From assembly GCA_963704405.1 (NCBI GenBank), contig OY969903.1, forward strand, positions 2,604,001 to 2,668,000: DNA of 64,000 bases, written 5' to 3'. Below the pieces are notes generated by a model that ran no database searches, had not been told where the DNA came from, and was given only the letters and a program-made list of their open reading frames with translations. Shown here piece after piece: positions 8,907 through 16,914 of the stretch. Numbering within the stretch: the first letter of the stretch is position 1; each line of letters begins with the position of its first letter. Source of the stretch: MFD01213-c1 sp963704405 (GTDB lineage Bacteria; Planctomycetota; Phycisphaerae; Tepidisphaerales; Tepidisphaeraceae). The translations under genes were made by a program, and so were the position numbers.

Positions 8907-9948
8907 TCACGGCGCTTCGGCCGGTGAAATCTCCATCGTCACCAATTCCGTTCCACGAAGCACCATGATCGGCGAACTCACACCCACGCGTTCATCTGTC
9001 AGCAACCGCTGAATATCATCAATTGTAAAAATCGGCTTGGAATCAAAGGAGATAATCACATCTCCCTCTCGAATCCCCGCGCAGGCCGGCCGGGCTCTCA
9101 GGCTCCAGGCCCACCACCAGCACGCCCGTATCCACATCCAGTTTGTGGAACCGGACCACCTTCCGATGCAGCGGAACATTCTGCCCTGCAAAACCAATAT
9201 AGCTTCGGCGAATCTTCCCATCCCGAATCAATCGCGCCGCCACAAACTGCGCCATATTCGCCGGGATCGCAAAGCATATCCCCTGCGCCATCGGAATGAT
9301 CGCCGTATTCACGCCTACCACCCGGCCAACGCTGTCCACCAGCGGTCCGCCGCTATTCCCTGGATTAAGCGCGGCGTCTGTCTGAATAATATTATCGATC
9401 AACCGTCCCGTCTGAGACCGGAACCCGCGCACCAGATTGCTCACCACACCAGCAGTCACCGTCGTCCGGAACCCATACGGATTCCCAATCGCCACAACAA
9501 GCTGCCCGACCTGGATCGCCGAAGAATCTCCAAACTCAACCGCCGGCAGCCCCGATGCCGTCACGTGAATGACCGCCAGGTCCGTCTGCGGATCATCCCC
9601 GATCACCCGTGCCGTATGCTTCGTGCCATCCTGCAACGTCACCTCAATATGCGTCGCATCGTGTACCACGTGGCTGTTCGTCAGGATGAATCCATCCGGC
9701 GTAAAGATAAATCCCGATCCGCTTCCATGCCCTTGGCCCTCTCTCGGCCGCGCCGAACCACGGCCACCCCGCGCCGGCACAGTCACATCAATATTCACAA
9801 CTGAAGGGCTGACACGTTTTGCAGCGCCAATCACAGCATTGGAATACGCGTCGAGAAGAGAATTGTCACGGTCCGAAAGCGTTGCCACGGTGCTGGCCCC
9901 ATCGCCGCCATAACTGCTCGATATCAACTGAGCTATTCGATTAGTCAT
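8907..9948 (-). CDS. HtrA/Deg-type trypsin-like serine protease with PDZ domain (one frame break)
   Basis: A trypsin-like protease domain with the catalytic triad His93 (NSHVVHD), Asp123 (QTDLAVIHV) and Ser199 (NPGNSGGPLVD), then a PDZ domain ending LTDERVGVSSPIMVLRG. The frame breaks near 9085, inside the PDZ carboxylate loop (GIREGD is in the next frame), in a GGCCGGCC context. Start ATG 9948 is set by AAGGAG seven bases upstream. No signal peptide or membrane anchor is visible, so unlike most DegP/DegS proteins this one may be cytoplasmic. A 16-bp palindrome lies just upstream of the ribosome binding site and may control expression. Confidence 0.88.
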
Positions 9949-9964
9949 CTGCGTTCTCCTTGCG

Positions 9965-9980
9965 TGTGCGATATCGCACA
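9965..9980. promoter_or_regulatory. 16-bp perfect palindrome upstream of the HtrA-like gene
   Basis: TGTGCGATATCGCACA is a perfect inverted repeat ending 17 bases before the ATG of the protease and abutting its Shine-Dalgarno. The layout (TGTG-N8-CACA) resembles dimeric operators of CRP/FNR or similar winged-helix regulators. The regulator is unknown and no regulator gene is adjacent. Confidence 0.5.
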
Positions 9981-10150
9981 ACTGGAGAATCCTAGGCGCG
10001 CTGATCCAGAAAAGCCGCATCAGGGCAGTCCCCAAAGCGCGATGCTAACCCGTAGCATGACCCCCTCGCCCCCTGTCCACCCCTGTTCCATCCATGCCCA
10101 GCCGTATCAAACACTGGCCCTGCAATCCTGCTCCCAAACCTCAAGCATGA

Positions 10151-10750
10151 TTACGCCACCCCACCCACCTTGCGCCCACCCGTTCCCGGAAAATTAACAT
10201 CCCGAACCGTCTCCCCGCGCTCCTGCAGATGAGTCAAAAGCATCGCAACATAACTGGCCTTCACCAGCGGCCTCTCGTTCAGTTGCAGCGTCTCGCGCAC
10301 CTTCAAAACGACATCATCCTTCGGCCCCTCAATCTCAACATACGACCCCAGATAAGGAAGCTCATCCAGTTCCACCTTGCATCCTCCAAATGCCCAGGTC
10401 TGCCGCCGTTTCTCGAACGAAAGAATCCGGATAAACCCCAGGCTTTCGAGCAACGCCGACGCCTCCTTAAAATCTCCAACCGTCGTCTCATTCTCTTCGC
10501 GGCTTTTCAACTGCCCATGCTGCCGCGGCCCCTTGAATGTCATCGTATAACTACGCTCGCCGGTCCCCATATTCTGCGTCTGCCGCAGCCGCAGCCCCTG
10601 ATCGGCGGCCAGCAGCGACCGATCCTCCGTATCAAAGAAAACATTGCGTTCCAGATATTCCCCAACCCGGCTTGCCCCTCCAGCCTCAAGCCGCTGGCGC
10701 AGGGTGCCAAGGTCATCCACTTTCATTTTCGCTTCAATTTCAACAGCCAT
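10151..10750 (-). CDS. CYTH-domain protein, class IV adenylate cyclase CyaB-like
   Basis: A 199-residue CYTH (triphosphate tunnel metalloenzyme) protein. The diagnostic EIEAK (ExExK) is at residues 4-8 and charged tunnel strands follow (RLRQT, TFKGP, SREENE, EKRRQTWAF, CKVELDELPYLGSYVEIEG). Members hydrolyse or cyclise triphosphates (adenylate cyclase, thiamine triphosphatase, tripolyphosphatase), and the activity cannot be assigned from motifs alone. The C-terminal 15 residues are a basic, glycine-rich tail. It lies between leuS and htrA on the same strand, with about 130 bases to leuS. Confidence 0.85.
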   Translation of the reverse strand: MAVEIEAKMKVDDLGTLRQRLEAGGASRVGEYLERNVFFDTEDRSLLAADQGLRLRQTQNMGTGERSYTMTFKGPRQHGQLKSREENETTVGDFKEASALLESLGFIRILSFEKRRQTWAFGGCKVELDELPYLGSYVEIEGPKDDVVLKVRETLQLNERPLVKASYVAMLLTHLQERGETVRDVNFPGTGGRKVGGVA

Positions 10751-10882
10751 GCAGTTCCTAGTTTATTAACGCTCTGGGTTATAGACATCATCAACGACAA
10801 AGCAACGGGCAGAATCTGTTGTCCATCGCCGGTTGTCCTATGCCGGCGCAGATCTCGTCACAGGCACGCCATATTGACAAAC

Positions 10883-13690
10883 TCAACTCACAACAAAATT
10901 CACCAGTCGCTTCGGCACATAAAGCTTCTTGTGAATCGTCTTATCCTTCAACCACGGCAAAACCTTATCCGTCGCCGCGGCCTGATTAAAGATCGTCTCC
11001 TCAGTCGCGTCCGCCGCCACCACAATCCGATCCCTCAGCTTCCCGTTCACCTGCACCGGCAGTTCGATGCTCGTCTCAATCAGCTTAGCCGGATCATACG
11101 TCGGCCAAGGCCGCCTCGTCAGGCTCTTATGATGCCCCAGCCGCCACCACATCTCCTCCGCAATATGCGGGGCAAACGGCGCCAGCATCAGCGTAAAATT
11201 CTCCGCCAGCTCCCGTGAAACCGAAGAAGATCCCGTCACTTCATTATTCAGCTTAATCAGCTCTGCGATCGCCGTATTGAAATGAAGCCCCTCAATATCC
11301 TCCCCAACTTTCTTGATCGTCCGATGCATCATCCGATCCAGCGCTTCCGGGATCGGCGTGTTATCAATCACAACCATCTTCCCCGATTCATCATCCCCCA
11401 CAAAGTTCCGCCACACGCTGTTCAGAAACCGGTACATCCCGATGATGTCGCGCGTATTCCAGGGCTTCTGCGCCTCCAGCGGCCCCAGGTACATTTCATA
11501 CAACCGAAAACTGTCAGCCCCATAGTCTTTTACAATGTCATCAGGATTGACCACATTCCCGCGCGCCTTGCTCATCTTGAAGGACTGCGCCTCAACCTTC
11601 ACCCCCGCATCAGACTTCAGACTGTACGTACTCCCTGTCTTTTCAACCTCCGATTCCTGCACCTTCCGCGGCGTCGCCTCCACCGTCTGATATTCCATTT
11701 CCCCAAGAATAATCCCCTGGTTGATCAGCCGCTGAAATGGCTCCGGCGTGCTCACATGCCCCAGATCGAACAGCACCTTATGCCAGAACCGCGAATACAG
11801 CAGATGCAGCACCGCGTGCTCCGCTCCGCCTACATACAAATCCACCGGCATCCAGTATTTTTCCTTTGCCGCATCCACAAAACGGTTCGAATTTTTCGGA
11901 TCGATATACCGCAGGTAATACCAGCATGATCCCGCCCATTGCGGCATCGTATTCGTTTCCCGCGTATACGTTTTCCCATCCCGCTCATACCGCAGCCAAT
12001 CTTTCGCCTTGCTCAGCGGCGGTTCCGGTGTGCCCGTCGGTTTGAAATCCTCCATCTCCGGCAATTTCATCGGCAACTCCGTCTCCGAAAGCGCATGTGC
12101 CTCCCCCTCCGCATCCAGCACGATCGGAAACGGCTCTCCCCAATACCGCTGCCGGCTGAACAGCCAATCCCGCAACTTATATTTCGTCGTCTTATACGCG
12201 ACCCCTTCCTTCTCCAGAATCGCGATGATCTTTTCCTTGGCCTGCTCCGTCGCAAGCCCGTCAATGATCCCCGAATTAATCGCGATCCCCTCCCCCGTAA
12301 ACGCCCGGTCTGCCGCCGCCTGCCCGCTCACGGGTTTCACGACCGGCTTGATCGGCAGATCGTGCCCCTTGGCAAACGCATAATCCCGATCATCATGCGC
12401 CGGCACCGCCATGATCGCCCCCGTCCCATACCCCATCAGCACATAATCTGCGATGAACACCGGAATCTTCGCCTCATTCGCAGGATTAATCGCAAACGCG
12501 CCGGTAAACGCGCCCGTCTTATCTTTCGTATCCGCCATCCGATCCCGATCGCTCTTTCCCCTGATCATCAGTCGATACGCCTCGATCGTCTCGCGATGCG
12601 ACGGCGAAGTGATCCGATCCACCAGCGGATGCTCCGGCGCCAGCACCACATATGTAGCGCCATAAAGCGTATCCGGCCGCGTTGTGAATACCGTGATGCT
12701 CAGTTCCTCCAGCGCATCTTCATGGACTTCGCGCAGCCGTCCCATGCTACTCGGCGTGTCCTCTGGCGGGGCAATATCAAAATCCACTTCTGCCCCCACG
12801 CTCTTTCCAATCCAGTTCCGCTGCATTTCCTTTAGCGACTCCGGCCAATCCAGCAGATCCAAATCCTTCACCAACCGGTCCGCATAAGACGTGATGCGCA
12901 GCATCCACTGCCGCATCGGCCGCCGCTCCACGGGGAATCCTCCCACCTCGCTCTTGCCATCAATGACTTCCTCATTGCTCAGCACGGTCCCCAGCCCCGG
13001 ACACCAATTCACCGGCACCTCATCCATATACGCCAGCCGAAGCCCGTCAATCGCTTCCCGCTGATGATCCGGCGACAACTCCCGCCAAAGCCGCTCCACC
13101 CGAATTTCCCCCGTAATTTCCTCCATCCCCTCCTGCGTCGGATTGACGTGCACCGTCCCATCCGGAGCTAACACCAGGTTCTCATTCTGCAATTCATTAA
13201 TCAGGTGGCTGATCGGCCGCGCCTTCTGATCGATCGGATCAAAATAGCTGTTAAACAGTTGCAGGAAGATCCACTGCGTCCACTTGTAGTATTCCGGGTC
13301 CGTCGTATCCACCTCCCGGTCCCAGTCATAACTCAGCCCCAGCATCTGAATCTGGCGGCGGAAGTTTTCAATATTTTTCTTCGTCGTGTCCGCCGGATGC
13401 ACATTGTTCTTAATCGCATACTGCTCCGCCGGCAGCCCAAACGCATCCCACCCCATCGGATGCAGCACATTCACCCCTTTCATCCGCAAATACCGTGAAA
13501 CAATATCTGTCGCCGTATACCCCTCCGGATGCCCTACGTGCAGCCCCGACCCGCTTGGATATGGAAACATATCCAGGATATACGCCTTCGCCATCCCCCC
13601 GGCGTCAGCGGGCTCCAGCGCCGCAAACGTCTTGTTCTCCAACCAATATTGCTGCCATTTCTTTTCAATCGCGGTAAAGTTGTAGGGCAT
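10883..13690 (-). CDS. leuS: Leucyl-tRNA synthetase
   Basis: A complete class I leucyl-tRNA synthetase of 935 residues. The HIGH signature is HVGH (51-54) after MFPYPSGSG; the catalytic loop is KMSKARGN (about 704-711), with Ala in place of the usual last Ser. An editing (CP1) domain is present, and the anticodon-binding region ends with PVQVNGKLRD. It charges tRNA-Leu in the cytoplasm. ATG 13690 has a run of seven G directly upstream and matches the family N terminus; the in-frame extension to 13807 is not family-like. The gene is intact, in contrast to many neighbours. Confidence 0.97.
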   Translation of the reverse strand: MPYNFTAIEKKWQQYWLENKTFAALEPADAGGMAKAYILDMFPYPSGSGLHVGHPEGYTATDIVSRYLRMKGVNVLHPMGWDAFGLPAEQYAIKNNVHPADTTKKNIENFRRQIQMLGLSYDWDREVDTTDPEYYKWTQWIFLQLFNSYFDPIDQKARPISHLINELQNENLVLAPDGTVHVNPTQEGMEEITGEIRVERLWRELSPDHQREAIDGLRLAYMDEVPVNWCPGLGTVLSNEEVIDGKSEVGGFPVERRPMRQWMLRITSYADRLVKDLDLLDWPESLKEMQRNWIGKSVGAEVDFDIAPPEDTPSSMGRLREVHEDALEELSITVFTTRPDTLYGATYVVLAPEHPLVDRITSPSHRETIEAYRLMIRGKSDRDRMADTKDKTGAFTGAFAINPANEAKIPVFIADYVLMGYGTGAIMAVPAHDDRDYAFAKGHDLPIKPVVKPVSGQAAADRAFTGEGIAINSGIIDGLATEQAKEKIIAILEKEGVAYKTTKYKLRDWLFSRQRYWGEPFPIVLDAEGEAHALSETELPMKLPEMEDFKPTGTPEPPLSKAKDWLRYERDGKTYTRETNTMPQWAGSCWYYLRYIDPKNSNRFVDAAKEKYWMPVDLYVGGAEHAVLHLLYSRFWHKVLFDLGHVSTPEPFQRLINQGIILGEMEYQTVEATPRKVQESEVEKTGSTYSLKSDAGVKVEAQSFKMSKARGNVVNPDDIVKDYGADSFRLYEMYLGPLEAQKPWNTRDIIGMYRFLNSVWRNFVGDDESGKMVVIDNTPIPEALDRMMHRTIKKVGEDIEGLHFNTAIAELIKLNNEVTGSSSVSRELAENFTLMLAPFAPHIAEEMWWRLGHHKSLTRRPWPTYDPAKLIETSIELPVQVNGKLRDRIVVAADATEETIFNQAAATDKVLPWLKDKTIHKKLYVPKRLVNFVVS

Positions 13691-13778
13691 CCCCCCCAAT
13701 ATAAGTGCACAGACCCCCGTTGTCAGTGCCGATAGCCTTGCAACTGCCCCCACGCACCATCTGATCCCCTCCCCCGCA

Positions 13779-13805
13779 ACAGACAACTGACCACAGACAA
13801 CTGAC
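13779..13805. repeat. Two-copy 13-base direct repeat in the leuS leader
   Basis: ACAGACAACTGAC occurs at 13779-13791 and 13793-13805 with a 14-base period. It lies about 90 bases upstream of the leuS start. Two copies are too few for a satellite, and no function can be assigned. Confidence 0.5.
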
Positions 13806-13951
13806 AAACAGTCCCATAAATTAAATTTCTCCCCTCCCCCTCAAGAATTTCTCCAAGTCAACCGCGAACTGTTCCGATAACTAAAGGGACGTCAGCGTCC
13901 ATGTGGATATGGGAAGAACAACGGGGATGTGCTTAGCAGGAGGTAGCCAAC

Positions 13952-14335
13952 ATGCTGCTGCTTCACGAAGCGATCGGATGCGAAACTGAATCGAACGAAC
14001 CCGCCGGCTCCGAGCGCCGTCGCGGCCTGCGAATTCAGCAGGACCGCCCCGTCAAAGTCCTCGACCCCGTCGCCGGCAAATATTTCGGCGGTCAAACCCG
14101 CGATGTCAGCGCCACCGGCCTACAGATCGAACTCCCCCTCCACGCCACCGTCCGCATCGGTGAAACCCTTAATATTCATGTCGGCCTGACCCGCACCGGC
14201 GAATCTCTCGCCAACCGCCGCCAGATGATCCCCGCCCGCGTCGTCTGGGTGAACCGCTCCCTCATCGGTCGCAAAACCCTGACCGCTGGCGTCGAATTCA
14301 CCGCCAGCATCGGCGCGCAATTAGACGCCGCCTGA
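13952..14335 (+). CDS. PilZ-domain protein
   Basis: A 127-residue protein that is almost entirely a PilZ domain: an ERRRGLRI arginine cluster (RxxxR-like, about residues 21-28) and the DVSATGLQIEL (D/NxSxxG) motif (about 51-61). PilZ domains bind cyclic di-GMP or act as adaptors in motility, exopolysaccharide and surface control. AGGAGG about eight bases before ATG 13952 sets the start. It is the first of four co-directional genes (to 18781) that include a PilB/GspE-like protein, a suggestive pairing because PilZ proteins partner PilB in type IV pili. Confidence 0.82.
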   Translation: MLLLHEAIGCETESNEPAGSERRRGLRIQQDRPVKVLDPVAGKYFGGQTRDVSATGLQIELPLHATVRIGETLNIHVGLTRTGESLANRRQMIPARVVWVNRSLIGRKTLTAGVEFTASIGAQLDAA

Positions 14336-14347
14336 TCCAATACATCC

Positions 14348-14427
14348 GCCGCCAACACCGTCTCTCGGCCGGTGTCGGCGGCAACAGGACACTCACAAAG
14401 CCTCGGCCATTTCCGGCCGGGGCTTTG
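14348..14427 (+). terminator. Tandem GC-rich hairpins after the PilZ gene
   Basis: Two inverted repeats follow the stop codon: 14348-14360 with 14370-14382 (13 bp, one mismatch) and 14396-14408 with 14415-14427 (13 positions with one T-G pair). Neither is followed by a strong T run, so attenuation or transcript processing is as likely as full termination. Confidence 0.5.
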
Positions 14428-14482
14428 TCATTTACAAAACACTTCTGGCCCGTATGCCGCATCTTGCTGTATGCTGTCCCCC

Positions 14483-15013
14483 ATGGACCCCAATGCCACC
14501 TATAACCTGCACAGCACTGCTGTCGTCGCGACCATGGACGGCGTCACCACCGTCCTTGTCGCGTTTCTATTTGTTTGCCTCATATTTCCCAGCATCGTAA
14601 AGAACCGCAACCAGTATTACGCCGCCCTCGCCGGCATCGTGCTGATCCTCCTCCTCCACACGCTCAGCCTCATGCTCAGCAAAAGCGAGTCATCCGTCGT
14701 GCCGCTTGGCGTATTCACCGGGCTCCTGCAAATTGGTTCGTTGCTCCTGCTCGTGCTCAGTGTAGGCGGTCTCACCGCCCGCCAACTCGCCGGTGACATG
14801 GCCCGTGCCTACGAAGTCATGCGGCGGGGGGATACCGAAAAAGAAGTCATCATCCCCATCGGCCGCCCCTCCGATTCCGCCGCCTCCAGGCCAGCCCGCA
14901 CCCAGGAACCTCCCCAGAAGGTCTATCACATCGACACCGGCCAGGCCTCCTCCCCCGGCGGCGGCGCCGCTGATGATGAAGGCGACCACAACAAAGGCAT
15001 CCCCCTATCCTGA
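14483..15013 (+). CDS. Small integral membrane protein, three helices, function unknown
   Basis: About 176 residues. Three hydrophobic segments span about residues 19-38 (VTTVLVAFLFVCLIFPSIV), 45-66 and 72-97, followed by a hydrophilic Pro/Gly/Ser-rich cytoplasmic tail of about 75 residues. No family was recognised. ATG 14483 is used; ATG 14471 is possible. Its place between a PilZ protein and a membrane-anchored PilB/GspE-like protein suggests a shared envelope complex, but this is inference. Confidence 0.65.
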   Translation: MDPNATYNLHSTAVVATMDGVTTVLVAFLFVCLIFPSIVKNRNQYYAALAGIVLILLLHTLSLMLSKSESSVVPLGVFTGLLQIGSLLLLVLSVGGLTARQLAGDMARAYEVMRRGDTEKEVIIPIGRPSDSAASRPARTQEPPQKVYHIDTGQASSPGGGAADDEGDHNKGIPLS

Positions 15014-15085
15014 AAGTTTGCCACGAAATAACCTCCGCGCGTACAATGTAAAACCTCTTTGTCGGCGGAAAGTTAAGGAGACGTG

Positions 15086-16768
15086 ATGGGATTGAATATC
15101 GTGGCGGCTGCCGTTGATAACGGTGGATATGTCAGCGCCGTCAAAGCCGTTCCTGTACTTGTCATCTTATTGATCTGGGCAAAGCTCCTGACCTGGGCCG
15201 ACAAGGACAGCGTCACAGCCCGCCTTCCCCGCATTCCCCTCAATACGGGAATGCTCGGCGGAATGGCCCTCTGCTTCCTCCTTTTCTTCTTCCTTCCCCT
15301 CCCCGGATTCGCTGTCGGTATGGTCGTCCTCCTCGGTGGTCTCATCGTTGAAGCCGGCGTCTATCTCTTCATCCGCAAACAGCAAGTCGGCCTCGGTGAT
15401 CTCGCCGATGAATTCAAAAACTGGATTCGCAGCCTCGGCGGAAAAGAAAAAGCCGTCAAGGAAATCGAAGGCGCAGTGCAACTGGTCAATCCCTCCGGCG
15501 GACTTCTGCCCGCCCCCGAATCCGACTCCCCCGAAGCCGAATCCTACTTGGGCATGCAGAAATTGCTCACCGATCCACTCGAAAACCAGGCCGAAATCAT
15601 CGAAATCTCCCCCGCTGACAGCGGTCTGATCACCAAGTACAGCGTCGACGGTGTCGTCTACACCGGCGCATCCATTTCCAAGTCCACCGGTCAGGCCGCC
15701 ATCAGCTATCTCAAAGCCGCCGCTGGCCTGGATATCAGCGAAATGCGCAAGCCCCAAACCGGCACGCTCAAGGTCAACGTCAACAAAAAGCGGCGAGAAC
15801 TCCAGCTCACCACCAAAGGCAGCACCGCCGGGGAATATGCCCGCCTCATCGCCGAACCCAAAAAACGCCACGACTTCACTATCGAAAAGCTCGGCATGCT
15901 GCCCGACCAGATCGAAACGATTAGATCCTTCATCAAAGAACCTGGCATCGTCATCCTCAGCGCACCCAAAGGCCAGGGCCTGACCAGCCTTTCCTACGCG
16001 ATCCTCCGAGCCCACGATGCCTTCCTCGAACACATCATGACGCTGGAGCGCGATCAGGAACAGGACATCGAAGGCGTCACCCAGACACCTCTGCCCCCAG
16101 GCGCCACCTCGGCGGAAGAAGCAAAACAGGCAAGCTGGATTTGCAGTCAGCAGCCCGACGTCCTCCTCGTAAGCAAACCCGAAAACCCCCAGACGGCTGC
16201 GGAACTCATCAAAGCCGCCAAAGACGGCCGCCGCGTCTACGTCACCTTCATCGCCGGCAACACCACCGATGCCCTTGCTATGTGGCGAAAGCTCGTCGGT
16301 GACGACAAGCATGCCATGGCCCAGTTGAAGATGGTCATTTCCGGCCGCACGCTTCGAAAGCTCTGCATCGCCTGCAAGCAGGGTTACAGCCCCGACCCCG
16401 AAACGCTCCGCAAACTGAACATGGACGCCACAAAGGTGGATCAGCTCTATCAGGCCAGAAAAGAACCCCCGCGCGATCCCAAGGGCAATCCCATCCGCTG
16501 CGAGTTCTGCAACGAGCTTCGATACAAAGGCCGCACCGGCATCTACGAAATCCTTCTCGTCGACGACGAGCTTCGCCAGATCGTCATGGCCGGCGGCACT
16601 CCCGCCCAGATGAAAACCGTATTCCGAAAACAGCGAGGCCGCTACCTGCAGGAAATCGGTCTCCTGCTCGTCGAGCACGGCGACACCAGCGTCCAGGAAG
16701 TCCTTCGCGTCCTCAAATCCGGTGAATCATCCTCATCATCCAAAAAACCTCAGCCCGCAGGAGCGTAA
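15086..16768 (+). CDS. Membrane-anchored PilB/GspE-like secretion ATPase homologue with degenerate P-loop
   Basis: About 560 residues. The first 100 residues contain three hydrophobic segments, absent from standard GspE/PilB. Residues about 140-240 resemble the N2 domain and 260-530 the C2 ATPase domain. The Walker A region reads SAPKGQGLTS (about 291-300), where GPTGSGKS/T is expected, so the P-loop Lys-Ser/Thr pair is lost. The Walker B region (QPDVLLVSKPENPQTAAELIKAA) lacks the usual GEIRD acids. The tetracysteine motif is kept (CIACKQ, about 427; CEFCNE, about 471) and is followed by GRTGIYEIL. Start ATG 15086 follows AAGGAG by five bases. It may be a structural, non-hydrolysing homologue; no pilin or secretin gene is nearby. 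Confidence 0.72.
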   Translation: MGLNIVAAAVDNGGYVSAVKAVPVLVILLIWAKLLTWADKDSVTARLPRIPLNTGMLGGMALCFLLFFFLPLPGFAVGMVVLLGGLIVEAGVYLFIRKQQVGLGDLADEFKNWIRSLGGKEKAVKEIEGAVQLVNPSGGLLPAPESDSPEAESYLGMQKLLTDPLENQAEIIEISPADSGLITKYSVDGVVYTGASISKSTGQAAISYLKAAAGLDISEMRKPQTGTLKVNVNKKRRELQLTTKGSTAGEYARLIAEPKKRHDFTIEKLGMLPDQIETIRSFIKEPGIVILSAPKGQGLTSLSYAILRAHDAFLEHIMTLERDQEQDIEGVTQTPLPPGATSAEEAKQASWICSQQPDVLLVSKPENPQTAAELIKAAKDGRRVYVTFIAGNTTDALAMWRKLVGDDKHAMAQLKMVISGRTLRKLCIACKQGYSPDPETLRKLNMDATKVDQLYQARKEPPRDPKGNPIRCEFCNELRYKGRTGIYEILLVDDELRQIVMAGGTPAQMKTVFRKQRGRYLQEIGLLLVEHGDTSVQEVLRVLKSGESSSSSKKPQPAGA

Positions 16769-16914
16769 ATAAATGTTCCCGGCCCCGGGCCCTGAAATAG
16801 CGGCCCGCGGCGAGCTTAGTCGAACCGGATCGTCGCCCTGAACGGCCTCGTGTTTTTCAGCCGATCGATGCGACTCACAATCAGAAACCGGACTACCCCC
16901 ACTCAGAGCCCAAC

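Noticed and set aside
8393..8968. A 191-codon plus-strand ORF across the methyltransferase 3' end
   Set aside because: It is a shadow frame that runs through the bidirectional terminator and into the protease gene.
13779..13805. CRISPR-like repeat
   Set aside because: Two 13-base copies with a one-base gap do not form an array, and no cas gene is present.
13691..13807. N-terminal extension of leuS to ATG 13807
   Set aside because: The first 39 residues have no family similarity, and ATG 13690 has a G-rich ribosome binding site and the normal LeuRS start.
13691..13951. T-box leader upstream of leuS
   Set aside because: No T-box sequence, specifier loop or anti-terminator structure could be found in the short leader; only a 13-base repeat is present.
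15167..16678. A 503-codon ORF antisense to the PilB/GspE-like gene
   Set aside because: Its Gly/Phe/Asp-rich composition is that of a shadow frame, and the plus-strand frame carries the tetracysteine and ATPase-like motifs and a ribosome binding site.
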